The notes under the pieces: model-generated
Databases searched by the model: none
Told to the model about the DNA's origin: nothing
The model's input: only the letters and a program-made list of their open reading frames with translations
Shown: positions 1 through 8,652 of the stretch, piece by piece
Layout: every line of letters begins with the position of its first letter
How positions within the stretch are numbered: the first letter of the stretch is position 1
Source of the DNA: Acerihabitans arboris
GTDB taxonomy: Bacteria > Pseudomonadota > Gammaproteobacteria > Enterobacterales > Enterobacteriaceae
Reading direction: 5' to 3'
Assembly (NCBI RefSeq): GCF_010131535.1
Contig: NZ_WUBS01000012.1
Span: 146,974 to 210,973 of the forward strand
DNA: 64,000 nucleotides
Program-made: the position numbers and the translations under genes

Positions 1-183
1 TCAGGAGTGGTAGTCGGTATCCGGCACCGGTAACACCTGCCGTTCCCCGTTATGGCCTGAACCCTCCGGCTATCGCCCCGGCGATGGCCAGGCCGGTCTC
101 GGGCCGCCTGCGGGGAACGTACAATAAAAACCACATCGCGCCGGTGCTTATAAAAAATTTATAATTTAATTTCAGGATGTTAT
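1..183. other. Non-coding lead-in to mdcF
   Basis: I see no convincing gene in these bases. One frame is open from base 3 to 161, but its composition does not look like a recognisable protein, and any upstream mdc gene must end before or just at the window edge. The last 40 bases are strikingly AT-rich, with runs of A and T around 150-170, and end in a CAGGA ribosome-binding sequence 7 bases before the mdcF ATG. This suggests an internal promoter or a long untranslated spacer inside the mdc cluster. Confidence 0.4.
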
Positions 184-1148
184 ATGACATATATTATTAT
201 ACATGCCCTGGCGCCGATCTTTGTGATTATGCTGTTGGGTTATTATGCCGGCAAGGCAAAAATGGTGGTCAATTCCAACGTTTCATTGCTTAACGTGTTT
301 GTCATGGACTTTGCTTTACCCGCCGCGCTGTTTAGCGCCACGGTGCAAACGTCCTGGCATGGCATTATTTCGCAGTCGCCGTTGATCCTGCTGCTGGTGC
401 TGTCCATGTGGATTGCCTATGCCGCGCTGTATTTTATCTGCACGCTGGGCTTTAAGAAATCGCCGCAGGATGCCGCGGTATTAACCCTGACGGTGGCCCT
501 GCCGAACTACGCCGCGCTGGGCCTGCCGATTTTAGGCAGCGTGCTGGGTGAAACCCCCGGGACCTCGCTGTCGGTGGCGGTCTCCATCGCCTGCGGCTCG
601 GTATTGATGACGCCGTTCTGCCTGTTGATCCTGGAGCGCGAAAAGGCGCGGGCCAGCGGTGAAACCCAGGGATCCACGCTAATGCTGTTGCCGGTGCTGA
701 TGTGGCGCTCGGTGACCAAACCTATCGTCTGGGGACCGCTGCTGGGCGTGTTGTTCTCGTCTCGGCCGTCGGGCTAAAAATGCCGGATATCGTGCTGGCG
801 TCGATCAAGCCCCTGGGCCTGGCCGCCACCGCCTCGGCGCTGTTCCTGACCGGCGTCATCCTGTCCGCGCGCCAATTAAAGATTAACGCGCCGGTACTGC
901 TCTCGTGCGTGACCAAGAACCTGATACAGCCGTTTATTACCTTGGGATTGCTGTACCTGTTCGGCATTACCGGCACGGTGGCGATTACCGCGGTGCTGAT
1001 GGTGGCGCTGTCGGCGGGCTTCTTTGGTATCGTATTCGGTAACCGTTTTGGCGTGCAGTCGCCGGACGCCGAGGCGACGCTATTGATCAGCTCCATCCTC
1101 TGCATCCTGACCCTGCCGCTGTTTATCTCATTGACCGCCGGCCTGTAG
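184..1148 (+). pseudogene. AEC-family malonate transporter MdcF, frameshifted
   Basis: MdcF belongs to the auxin efflux carrier (AEC) family and is the usual malonate permease of mdc operons. Two overlapping frames together give one complete carrier of about 320 residues. Frame 1 (184-777) carries the N-terminal hydrophobic helices and stops at TAA 775-777. The C-terminal half continues without a gap in the frame ending at 1148. The junction is at 757-764: removing the two bases TC at 760-761 joins ...LLGVLFS to SAVGLKMPD..., which restores the normal AEC helix order. The TC looks like a dinucleotide duplication. No other lesion is visible, so this is either a recent inactivation or a sequencing error. 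MdcG follows 19 bases after the stop. Confidence 0.8.
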
Positions 1149-1167
1149 CCGGCAGGAGCGGATAACC

Positions 1168-1890
1168 ATGCCGATGCCCCGACCGCACGACCTGTTATGG
1201 CTGGATAACCCGCAACGGCTTATCTGGCGCCAGGCGATGCCCGACTGGGCGGCAACGCAATGGTCGGCGGCGCTGCCGCTGGTGGTGCGCCGCGACAGCG
1301 ATCCGTCCGGGCTGGTCCCGGTCGGCCTGCGCGGGACGCTGCGTTCACAGCGCGCCGCGGCCTGGGCGCCGGCAGGGGCCATCACCCGCATCGTTACGCC
1401 AGAGGAGCCGATCGCGCGCTTATCTTCCGGTGCCCTTAACGGCCGGGAGGAAAGCCGGTTATCATCCGGCGCGCCCGATGGCCTGCAGCCTTACGGACTG
1501 GCGCCTCATCAATCCCCCGGCCTGATCTGCGGCGCGGAGGCACTGCCGGTGATGCGGGCGCTGCGCCGGCTGGCGGCAACGGACTGGCCCTGGCCGTGGG
1601 GCGTTACCGGCAGTTGCGGTTATATGCTGGCCACCGGTTTACCCGCCAGCCGTCCGGACAGCGATCTGGACCTGTTGATTCGTTGCCCGCGTCCGGTGGC
1701 GCCCGGGGACTTCGACGCGTTGCTGGCGGTCTTGCCGGCGTTACCCTGCCGGGTGGATATTCAGCTGGAAACCCCGCGCGGAGGCTGCGCGCTGCTGGAG
1801 TGGCTGCGCGGCGGCAAGGTGCTGGTCAAGACCGCCCACGGTCCCGAACTGACGGATAACCCTTGGGATGTCGGCCCGGACGCCGGATAA
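1168..1890 (+). CDS. mdcG: Phosphoribosyl-dephospho-CoA transferase MdcG (malonate holo-ACP synthase)
   Basis: MdcG transfers the 2'-(5''-triphosphoribosyl)-3'-dephospho-CoA prosthetic group to the acyl carrier subunit of malonate decarboxylase. The 240-residue protein has the nucleotidyltransferase signature expected for the family: GVTGS near residue 145 followed by the acidic motif DSDLDLLIR near residue 165. The start is ATG 1168, and the alternative GCGGATAACC-preceded Met is not better placed. The linker around residues 85-105 contains a duplicated stretch (LSSGALNG / LSSGAPDG, see the repeat entry), which may explain a length somewhat above what I expect for the family. Neighbours mdcF and mdcH support the assignment. 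Confidence 0.85.
   Translation: MPMPRPHDLLWLDNPQRLIWRQAMPDWAATQWSAALPLVVRRDSDPSGLVPVGLRGTLRSQRAAAWAPAGAITRIVTPEEPIARLSSGALNGREESRLSSGAPDGLQPYGLAPHQSPGLICGAEALPVMRALRRLAATDWPWPWGVTGSCGYMLATGLPASRPDSDLDLLIRCPRPVAPGDFDALLAVLPALPCRVDIQLETPRGGCALLEWLRGGKVLVKTAHGPELTDNPWDVGPDAG
1420..1485 (+). repeat. Imperfect 39-bp tandem duplication inside mdcG
   Basis: The sequence TTATCTTCCGGTGCCCTTAA starting at 1420 recurs in diverged form at 1459 (TTATCATCCGGCGCGCCCGA). The 39-base period keeps the reading frame and repeats the peptide LSSGA-x-x-G after 13 residues. It lies in the linker before the nucleotidyltransferase core, where an extra turn of coil is likely tolerated. Confidence 0.5.
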
Positions 1891-2030
1891 AGCCATAGAG
1901 ATCCATTGGGCCGTATAACTTTGCAACGGACACGCAACCACGGCTACGGATACACAACCATGGGTATGCAATCAAGGCGCAATTCTGCCGGAGCGCCGGC
2001 CATCCGCGCCGTACTGGAAAATAACGTCCT

Positions 2031-2960
2031 ATGAAAATTTTACTGACATTTCCCGGCCAGGGGCCGCAGGTCCCCGGCATGCTGCATCACCTCCCCGGCG
2101 ATGACGATTCCCGCCGCCTGTTGGATCAGGCTTCGGCCATCCTGGGCGAGCCGGTGCTTAATCTCGACAGCGCCGACGCGCTGCAAGCCACGCGCGCCGT
2201 ACAGATATGCCTGTTTATCGCGGGCGTGGTTTATGCCCGGCAGATCCTGCGCGCCGGCGTGCAGGTGGATTTTACCAGCGGGCTGTCCATCGGCGCCTTT
2301 CCGGCGGCGGTCAGCGCCGGGGCGCTGGAATTCGGGGCGGGACTACGGCTGGTGGCCCTGCGCGGCGAGCTGATGGAGCGGGCTTATCCCCACGGCTACG
2401 GCCTGTCGGCCATCAGCGGCCTGCTGCAGCCGCGGCTTGAGCGCATTATTGCCCAGGTGCATCGCCCGGATAATCCGGTCTACCTGGCCAATCTTAACGC
2501 CGAGGATCGGTTCGTTATCGCCGGCAGCGAGGCGGCCATGGAACAAACCTGCGCGCTGTGCCGGGAGCAGGGCGCGGCGCGTACCCAGCGCCTGGCGGTC
2601 AGCGTGCCGTCGCATTGCGAACTGCTCAGCGAGCCGGCGCGAAAACTGGCCGACGCCATGGCCGGGGTTACGCTCAGGCGCCCGGATATTGCATATCTGA
2701 GCGGCAGCACCGGGCGCGTATTATGGCGGCCTGAAGGCATTGCCGAGGATCTGGCGCTGAATATGGCGCGCCCGGTACACTGGCGCGACGCCATGGTCAG
2801 CGCCTATGAGCGCGACGTGCGCCTGGCGATCGAGATGCCGCCGGGCGCGGTGCTCACCGGCCTGACCAAACGGGTAATGGAGCAGGGGGAGGCCATCGCC
2901 TTCAGCCAAAACCCTCTGTCGTTGATTACGACGCTGGCCGGGCGGTTGACGCGGCGTTAA
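2031..2960 (+). CDS. mdcH: Malonate decarboxylase subunit epsilon, malonyl-CoA:ACP transacylase MdcH
   Basis: MdcH loads malonyl groups onto the acyl carrier subunit of malonate decarboxylase, starting the acetyl/malonyl exchange cycle. The 309-residue protein opens with the acyltransferase signature FPGQGPQVPGML (residues 5-16). It has a nucleophile elbow GLSIGAF near residue 86 in place of the GHSxG of FabD, and a conserved S-x-P-x-H element (SVPSHCELL) near residue 195. The gap of 140 bases after mdcG is large for an operon whose genes are usually packed, and the ATG has only a weak purine stretch upstream. Its 3' end overlaps the converging LysR gene by 35 bases. Confidence 0.88.
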   Translation: MKILLTFPGQGPQVPGMLHHLPGDDDSRRLLDQASAILGEPVLNLDSADALQATRAVQICLFIAGVVYARQILRAGVQVDFTSGLSIGAFPAAVSAGALEFGAGLRLVALRGELMERAYPHGYGLSAISGLLQPRLERIIAQVHRPDNPVYLANLNAEDRFVIAGSEAAMEQTCALCREQGAARTQRLAVSVPSHCELLSEPARKLADAMAGVTLRRPDIAYLSGSTGRVLWRPEGIAEDLALNMARPVHWRDAMVSAYERDVRLAIEMPPGAVLTGLTKRVMEQGEAIAFSQNPLSLITTLAGRLTRR

Positions 2961-3906
2961 GCGTCCCGCCGTCGGAGGGGGCGGTGCCGATATCCCGGTG
3001 TTCAAGTGCGTACATCCGGCCTTCCGCCACCAGCGCCAGCATATCGGGGTCATGCTCGCGGTTACGGGCGAACACCAGGGCGATGGTCTGGCGCATCTGG
3101 TACGGGGCGGCCAGCGTCATCAGCCGCACCGAATGCTCGTAGATGCGCTTCATGCGGCCCGGCAGCAGGGTATAACCGACCCCCGCCTGCACCAGGTTGA
3201 TCATCGAAAAAATATCATTGACCCGGGTGACGATATGCGGCTCAAACCCGGCGACGTGGAACGCCTCCTGGAAACCGTGATAGGTGGCGAACCCTTCGGT
3301 CAGCGAGACAAATTTTTCGTCCTTGAAATCGCGCAGATCCGCCGGTCCGGTGACATAAAGTGGGGACGACGCCGGCGCGGCCAGGTAGATGTCATCCTTG
3401 AACAGCGGCAGGGTCTCAAAACGGGCCGGGTCGATCTGGGTGTCGCTGACCGAAATCAGGATAGCGTCCAACTGCTGGTCCTCAAGCTTAACCAGCAGGT
3501 CCTGGTTGGACCCCATCAGCAGTTCCAGCTCCAGATCCGGTCGCCGCAGTTTTAAGCCCATAATCAGCCGCGGGACGGTATCGAGGGTCAGCGAGTACAT
3601 GGTGCCCAGTTTGAGCCGGCCCTGGCCGATGCCGCCGCACTTACGGGTTTCCTCGATACCCCGCCGCATCAGGTCCGACACCTCGCGGGCATACTCGGCC
3701 AGGGTCTCGGCGGCGGGCAGCGGCGAAAGATTACGCCCCTGATGGATAAACAGCGGGCAGCGCACGCCCTCCTCCAGGGTATGCAGGGCGCGATGGACGC
3801 TGACCGTGCTTAATCCCAACAGTTCTGCGGTGCGGCTGATATTGCGCTTATCCATAAATGCCAGGAAAATCTCCAGCTTACGGAAGGTGATGTCGTTATC
3901 GATCAT
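2926..3906 (-). CDS. mdcR: LysR-family regulator, probably MdcR
   Basis: This is a 326-residue LysR-type transcription factor. The N-terminal winged helix-turn-helix spans about residues 8-65 (RTAELLGLSTVSVHRALHTL) and is followed by a substrate-binding domain. LysR regulators of this type accompany mdc clusters and activate them in response to malonate. The position next to mdcH, tail to tail with a 35-base overlap, supports that role, though specificity is inferred from context. It lies 72 bases downstream of the sugar phosphorylase gene on the same strand, so some transcription could reach it from there. The C-terminus (residues after about 300) is low-complexity and overlaps mdcH antisense. 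Confidence 0.75.
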   Translation of the reverse strand: MIDNDITFRKLEIFLAFMDKRNISRTAELLGLSTVSVHRALHTLEEGVRCPLFIHQGRNLSPLPAAETLAEYAREVSDLMRRGIEETRKCGGIGQGRLKLGTMYSLTLDTVPRLIMGLKLRRPDLELELLMGSNQDLLVKLEDQQLDAILISVSDTQIDPARFETLPLFKDDIYLAAPASSPLYVTGPADLRDFKDEKFVSLTEGFATYHGFQEAFHVAGFEPHIVTRVNDIFSMINLVQAGVGYTLLPGRMKRIYEHSVRLMTLAAPYQMRQTIALVFARNREHDPDMLALVAEGRMYALEHRDIGTAPSDGGTLNAASTARPAS

Positions 3907-3978
3907 AGAACGGATTCCATCCCGGCGGGTAAATAAGTATCGCGCGTGCGGCCCGGTCCGGATAACCCACCGCGTTAA

Positions 3979-5667
3979 TCAGGCCACGGTTTCCAGCCAG
4001 AAGAATTGATACGGCTCAAGGTTCAGCGGCGTGCCGCCCGCCCATTGCCGATAACTTACCACGTCCCGGTAGCGTCCCGCAGGTAAAGTACAGGCCATGG
4101 TTTTGGCGCTTAAATTAAAAACGCACAATATGTTTTGCCGGGGGGAGCGCCGGTGAAAGGCAAACAGCGCATTATCCCATTCCAGCACTTCCATGGCGGC
4201 ATCCGGATGAAAGGCCGGCTGCCCGCGTCGCCGTTGTATGAGATCGCTTAAGTGATGGAACACCCGCGCGCGCAGCGAGGTTTCATCCTGCAGGGCCGCC
4301 TCGATGGCCTTCAGCGGATATTTTTCCCGGTTGACCGCGCGGTTGTACCCGGCGGCCTTTACCCCTTCATAGTCATTGCGCGATCCGAGGATGCTTTGGA
4401 TATAGACCGCCGGCACGCCGGGAAACGCCAGCAGGATAGCGTGCGCCAGCATAAAACGCCCCAGGCGCGTATCGTCGGTGTCCCGGCGGCGGTTAAGGGC
4501 GTCGAGAAAGGTGACGTTGATTTCATAAGGGCTGGTGGTGCCGTCGGTATTTTGTTTATACGACACCAGCGCGCCCTCGGACTCCAGGTCGCGCACCAGG
4601 CTGTTGATCTCCACCTCCGGCAGGATGCCGCGCAGCGGGTTCATGCCGACGCCGTCGTGGGAGGCGAGAAAATTAAAATACGTAATGTTATGGTTGCCGG
4701 TGTCCAGCGTTGCCGCCCACTGGCGCAAGGCGCGGCTGCTGCCGTTATGGATGGCGTGCAGCACCAGGGGCGGCAGGGGGAACTGGTACACCATCTGCGC
4801 TTCGTCCCGGCCGTTGCCGAAGTAGCTGATGTTGTCCTTATGCGGCACGTTGGTTTCGGTGATGATCACCGTGCCGGGAGCAACTTCATCAACGATGGCG
4901 CGCATCAGTTTAACCAGCAGATGGGTCTTGGGCAGGTGGATGCAGCGCGTGCCTATCTCTTTCCATAAATACCCCACCGCGTCGAGGCGGATATAATCCG
5001 CGCCCTGCGTCAGGTAATGCAGCAATACCCCAATAATACTTATCAGCACGTGGGGATCGGCAAAATTAAGATCAACCTGATCGGCGCTGAAGGTGGTCCA
5101 TAAATAACGGGTTTCACCATTTTTCATGGTGAAGGGCGTCAACAGCGGCGAGGTGCGTGGGCGGGTCACGGTGCTCAGGTCGGTGGCGGGGGGGACATTG
5201 ATAAAAAAGTTCTCGAAGCCCGTTTGCTGTTCCTGGTAGCCCGCCAGCCATTTGCTGTGCGCGGAAATGTGATTACAGACGAAATCGAACATCAGCCGGG
5301 TGGATTGGTTGAGCCGGCTGATATGTTGCCAACTGCCGACGATGGGGTTCACCTGATGATAATCGATGACCGAAAAGCCATCGTCCGACGAATAGGGATA
5401 AAACGGCAGTAGGTGGACCAGGTTGAAGGTGGCCTGGAGCCGTTGTTCAAAAAAGGTGGTCAGGGTGGCGAGGGTGGGCTGTTCGGCGGCCATAAACTGA
5501 TCGGCATAGGTTATCAGTACGATGTCCTGCTCATCCCAGTGTAATTTGCGCGGTTGCTGTTGCGTCGATTTGGCAAAGCTGATTTTACTTTTGATGGTGT
5601 CCAGCTGCGCCTGGGTAAGTGATGAGGTGTAAATCTCTTCAAGTAAATGGGTAATGGCTTCCATCAT
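3979..5667 (-). CDS. GH13 subfamily 18 sugar phosphorylase (sucrose/glucosylglycerate phosphorylase type)
   Basis: This 562-residue alpha-amylase-fold enzyme phosphorolyses an alpha-glucoside to glucose 1-phosphate. The GH13_18 hallmarks are present: LLPFYPYSSDDGFSVIDY near residue 85, the nucleophile region YIRLDAVGYLWKEIGT near residue 220, the acid/base segment IITETNVPH near 265 and the transition-state motif FLASHDGVG near 325. The length and the WKEIGT stretch look closer to the E. coli YcjM (glucosylglycerate phosphorylase) type than to classical sucrose phosphorylases of about 480-500 residues, so I withhold a gene symbol. Two adjacent ATGs are possible; the second (5664) sits better behind AAGGTG. 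No sugar transporter is adjacent. Confidence 0.8.
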   Translation of the reverse strand: MMEAITHLLEEIYTSSLTQAQLDTIKSKISFAKSTQQQPRKLHWDEQDIVLITYADQFMAAEQPTLATLTTFFEQRLQATFNLVHLLPFYPYSSDDGFSVIDYHQVNPIVGSWQHISRLNQSTRLMFDFVCNHISAHSKWLAGYQEQQTGFENFFINVPPATDLSTVTRPRTSPLLTPFTMKNGETRYLWTTFSADQVDLNFADPHVLISIIGVLLHYLTQGADYIRLDAVGYLWKEIGTRCIHLPKTHLLVKLMRAIVDEVAPGTVIITETNVPHKDNISYFGNGRDEAQMVYQFPLPPLVLHAIHNGSSRALRQWAATLDTGNHNITYFNFLASHDGVGMNPLRGILPEVEINSLVRDLESEGALVSYKQNTDGTTSPYEINVTFLDALNRRRDTDDTRLGRFMLAHAILLAFPGVPAVYIQSILGSRNDYEGVKAAGYNRAVNREKYPLKAIEAALQDETSLRARVFHHLSDLIQRRRGQPAFHPDAAMEVLEWDNALFAFHRRSPRQNILCVFNLSAKTMACTLPAGRYRDVVSYRQWAGGTPLNLEPYQFFWLETVA

Positions 5668-6000
5668 TGCACCTTGTTAGGAGTGACGACGTCCTGAAAC
5701 TGCATGACCGCGGCGTTGACGCCATGTTGTCAATGTAGCCATTAGCAAGGAAATCGCAAACCTTCTTACTTATCCGGCAGATGCCTGTGGCGGGCGATGT
5801 GGCAACGCCCGGCCGATAAAAGGTTAAATTAACAGCGGGTTAACGGCCAGGCGGCCCGTGAGGGCCGCGTGAGGGGAAATGTAATTTGCGGAGCAGTCCG
5901 ATAGGCCGCGACTGGGCCACACTGCGCTGGCGTGCCACGGCTAACGGCGCGCGCGGCCTGCTGAGCCTGTGCTAATCAGCGTGCGCGGCCGGCAGCGTCG
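5668..6000. other. Intergenic region between feoB and the phosphorylase gene
   Basis: No gene is visible here, although E. coli has feoC directly after feoB. The stretch must contain the feoB 3' end and the promoter of the phosphorylase on the minus strand. A perfect 7-base hairpin (GCGGCCC at 5851-5857, GTGA loop, GGGCCGC at 5862-5868) may terminate feoB transcription, though it lacks a run of U. Bases 5870-6000 are GC-rich and hold several short palindromic stretches without a clear function. Confidence 0.4.
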
Positions 6001-8358
6001 TCAGCCGATAAACGGGGGCTTGACCAGCGCCGCCCGTGGGCAGTGCCGGCATCCGGCGGGAAGACTGGCGCCGGCCGCGGCGCCGCAGCCGGCGCGCTCC
6101 CTGTCCGGCGGCGGCGAAACGTCAAAACGATGGCGCATCAGGTAAAGCGCCAGCACAAACAGTATGTTGAACAGCAGGACCAGCGCGATGCAGATAGCGC
6201 TGTCGGCCGGATGGGCGGCAAAGGTCGCGCCTTGGTAAAACAGGGTTGCCAGGGAGTAGGCGACGTCGACGCCCCAGACGATGGACAGGGCCATCCAGCC
6301 CCGGCTGCTTTCCCGGGCAATGGCGCCCATCACCGACACGCAGGGCACATACAGCAGCACAAAGATCAGGTAGCTGTAGGCGGCAACGGCGGTGCCGAAT
6401 TTGCCGGCCATGACGCCCATGGAGCGGCCGTTCATATCGCCGTCGCCTTTGCTGGCCTCAACCGGGTTGGCCAGTACGCCCAGGCTGAAGGTGTCCTTCA
6501 GGCTCCGCCAGGTTTCGCCGATCGCGCCGCCAAGCGCACCCGCCAGGTTAAAACCCTCCGCGTCGAAGGGCGTGGCGGCGATATGTTCGGCGGTGTACAG
6601 GGTATTCAAGGTGCCGACCACCACTTCCTTGGCCATGGCGCCGGTCACCAGGCCGACCGTCGCCTGCCAGTTGTCGGCGTGGACGCCCATCGGCGCCAGC
6701 AGCGGCGTCAACCGTTTGCTGACCGACGCCAGCGCCGAATCGTTGATATCATCCACCGCCGCGCCGCGCAGCGAAAAGCTGTTGAGCGCGCCGATAAACA
6801 TACTGGCGACGATGATCACCTTGCCCGCGCGCAGTACAAACCCTGTTAACTTTTGCCAGGCTTGCAGCAGCAGGTTATTAAGACGCGGCACGTGATAAAC
6901 CGGCAGTTCCAGGATAAACGGCGCCGCCTCGCCGCGCATAATGGTGTGTTTGAGCATCAGCCCGGTCAGCACCGCGACGATGATGCCGAGCAGATAAAGC
7001 GAAAATACCGCCGACGCTCCCCGCTGGCCGAAAAAGGCCGCGGCAAACACCGCAAAAATCGCCAGCCGGGCGCCGCAGGACATAAAGGGCGCCATCATGA
7101 TGGTGATCAGGCGTTCGCGATGGGCATCCAGCGTGCGCGCCCCCATTACCGAGGGCACGTTGCAGCCGAAGCCGACAATCAGCGGCACAAAGGATTTGCC
7201 CGGCAGCCCGAGCGCCTGCATCATCCGGTCCATGACAAACGCCGCGCGCGCCATATACCCCGAATCTTCCAGAAACGAGAGAAACAGGTACATCATGCCG
7301 ATTTGCGGAATCAACGGCAGCACCGTGTTGATGCCTCCGCCAACCCCCTGGGCCAGGAACACCGTCAGCCAGCGCGGGAAATCCAGCGTATGCCCGAGCC
7401 ACCGGATTCCGTCGATAAACAGGGCCGTGGATCCGATATCAAACAGGGGCTGCAGCGCCCCTCCGACGTTGATGGCCAGCAAGAACATAAGGTACATGAC
7501 AAAAAAGAAGATAGGCACGCCCAGCCAGCGATTGAGCACCAGCGCGTCAAGCCTGCCGGTCATGGCATTGGCCAGCGTCAGGTGACCGTTGCTGACCGCT
7601 TGGCACACCTCGGTAATCACGCGATAGCGGGCATCGGCAATCATCAGCGCCGGATCATCACCGAGGGCGGCAGTGGCCCGGCTTAACTCTTCGGCGGCGG
7701 CGGTGAAATTGGACCGGCCGTAGATATCCCCTTCCAGCAGCTGCAGCGCCAGCCCGCGGCGCTGGACCTCGGGCAGGCCGGACGGCAGCAGGGGGATTAA
7801 CCGGCGCGCGGCTTGCAGGATATCCGCCGGATAGGGCAGTGGGATGGGCGTTGTCGCCGCCGCTTGGGTTATCACCCGTTTTAACGTGCCGATTCCCCTG
7901 CCGCGGGTGGAGACCAACGGCACCACCGGGCAACCGAGCCGCCGGGATAGGGCGGGGATATCGATCACCACCCGCTGGCGTGCGGCGATATCGAGCATAT
8001 TAAGCGCCACGATACAGGGGATACCGGACTCCATGAGTTGCATGGTCAGGTAAAGATTGCGTTCCAGGTTGGCGGCGTCGATGACGTTTACCAGCACATC
8101 GGCTTCCCGGCTGAATATAAAGCGGCAGGCGATCTGCTCATCCAGTGAGGTTTGCCGTGACAGGGTGGTCAAAGAGTAAGTGCCCGGTAAATCAATCACC
8201 GTAACCTGATGGTTCCCGGCGGTAAAAAAGCCTTCTTTACGTTCAACCGTGACGCCGGCCCAATTGCCGACCCGCTGGCGCGCGCCGGTTAACCGGTTAA
8301 ATAAGGTGGTTTTGCCGGCATTCGGGTTGCCGATTAAACCAATGGTGAGCTCTTTCAT
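6001..8358 (-). CDS. feoB: Ferrous iron permease FeoB
   Basis: FeoB imports Fe(II) across the inner membrane under GTP control. The N-terminal G-domain shows G1 GNPNAGKTT (residues 10-18), G3 DLPGTYSL, G4 LNMLD and G5 STRGRGI. The membrane part contains the two Gate motifs, including GCNVPSVMGARTL near residue 430. The frame is open further upstream, but ATG 8358 gives the canonical MKELTIGLIGNPN start and follows a CAGG ribosome-binding site; this gives 785 residues, near the enterobacterial length. The C-terminal tail is Cys-containing and Pro/Gly-rich. The gene is the second of a feoAB operon, and no feoC follows. Confidence 0.96.
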   Translation of the reverse strand: MKELTIGLIGNPNAGKTTLFNRLTGARQRVGNWAGVTVERKEGFFTAGNHQVTVIDLPGTYSLTTLSRQTSLDEQIACRFIFSREADVLVNVIDAANLERNLYLTMQLMESGIPCIVALNMLDIAARQRVVIDIPALSRRLGCPVVPLVSTRGRGIGTLKRVITQAAATTPIPLPYPADILQAARRLIPLLPSGLPEVQRRGLALQLLEGDIYGRSNFTAAAEELSRATAALGDDPALMIADARYRVITEVCQAVSNGHLTLANAMTGRLDALVLNRWLGVPIFFFVMYLMFLLAINVGGALQPLFDIGSTALFIDGIRWLGHTLDFPRWLTVFLAQGVGGGINTVLPLIPQIGMMYLFLSFLEDSGYMARAAFVMDRMMQALGLPGKSFVPLIVGFGCNVPSVMGARTLDAHRERLITIMMAPFMSCGARLAIFAVFAAAFFGQRGASAVFSLYLLGIIVAVLTGLMLKHTIMRGEAAPFILELPVYHVPRLNNLLLQAWQKLTGFVLRAGKVIIVASMFIGALNSFSLRGAAVDDINDSALASVSKRLTPLLAPMGVHADNWQATVGLVTGAMAKEVVVGTLNTLYTAEHIAATPFDAEGFNLAGALGGAIGETWRSLKDTFSLGVLANPVEASKGDGDMNGRSMGVMAGKFGTAVAAYSYLIFVLLYVPCVSVMGAIARESSRGWMALSIVWGVDVAYSLATLFYQGATFAAHPADSAICIALVLLFNILFVLALYLMRHRFDVSPPPDRERAGCGAAAGASLPAGCRHCPRAALVKPPFIG

Positions 8359-8427
8359 AACCTGCGAATATCCATATATAAGTGACCGCGGGCGAGCCGG
8401 GGTTTGCGTCAACGCTGGGGCGTCGGG

Positions 8428-8652
8428 TCAGCCCTGGCTGGTCAGCATCAGCTGTGATAAATCCTTTTTGCGTAATGCCAACTGCGCCCGGCGTGTTTCT
8501 ATTTGGATCGGATCGCCCAGCGGCGCCACGCGGATGACCTGGAATGAGGAGCCGGGCAGCATGCCTAACGACAATAATTTTTGCCGGTATGCCGGGTTTA
8601 TCTTTTCGGCGTAACCGATAATTTTATAATGGTGATGCGGTACAAAATGCAT
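8428..8652 (-). CDS. feoA: Ferrous iron transport accessory protein FeoA
   Basis: This is a 74-residue SH3-like cytoplasmic protein that supports FeoB. The core [17 protein letters not shown] and the stretch [15 protein letters not shown] match enterobacterial FeoA closely. It is the first gene of the feoAB operon, 69 bases upstream of the FeoB ATG. Confidence 0.96.
   Translation of the reverse strand: MHFVPHHHYKIIGYAEKINPAYRQKLLSLGMLPGSSFQVIRVAPLGDPIQIETRRAQLALRKKDLSQLMLTSQG

Noticed and set aside
3..161. Open frame as the 3' end of an upstream mdc gene
   Set aside because: Its translation shows no family motif and is proline/arginine-rich like random GC-rich sequence, so I could not support it.
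702..1148. Separate short transporter gene starting at 702
   Set aside because: The frame before about 765 encodes nonsense relative to the AEC family; it is simply the continuation of mdcF after the frameshift.
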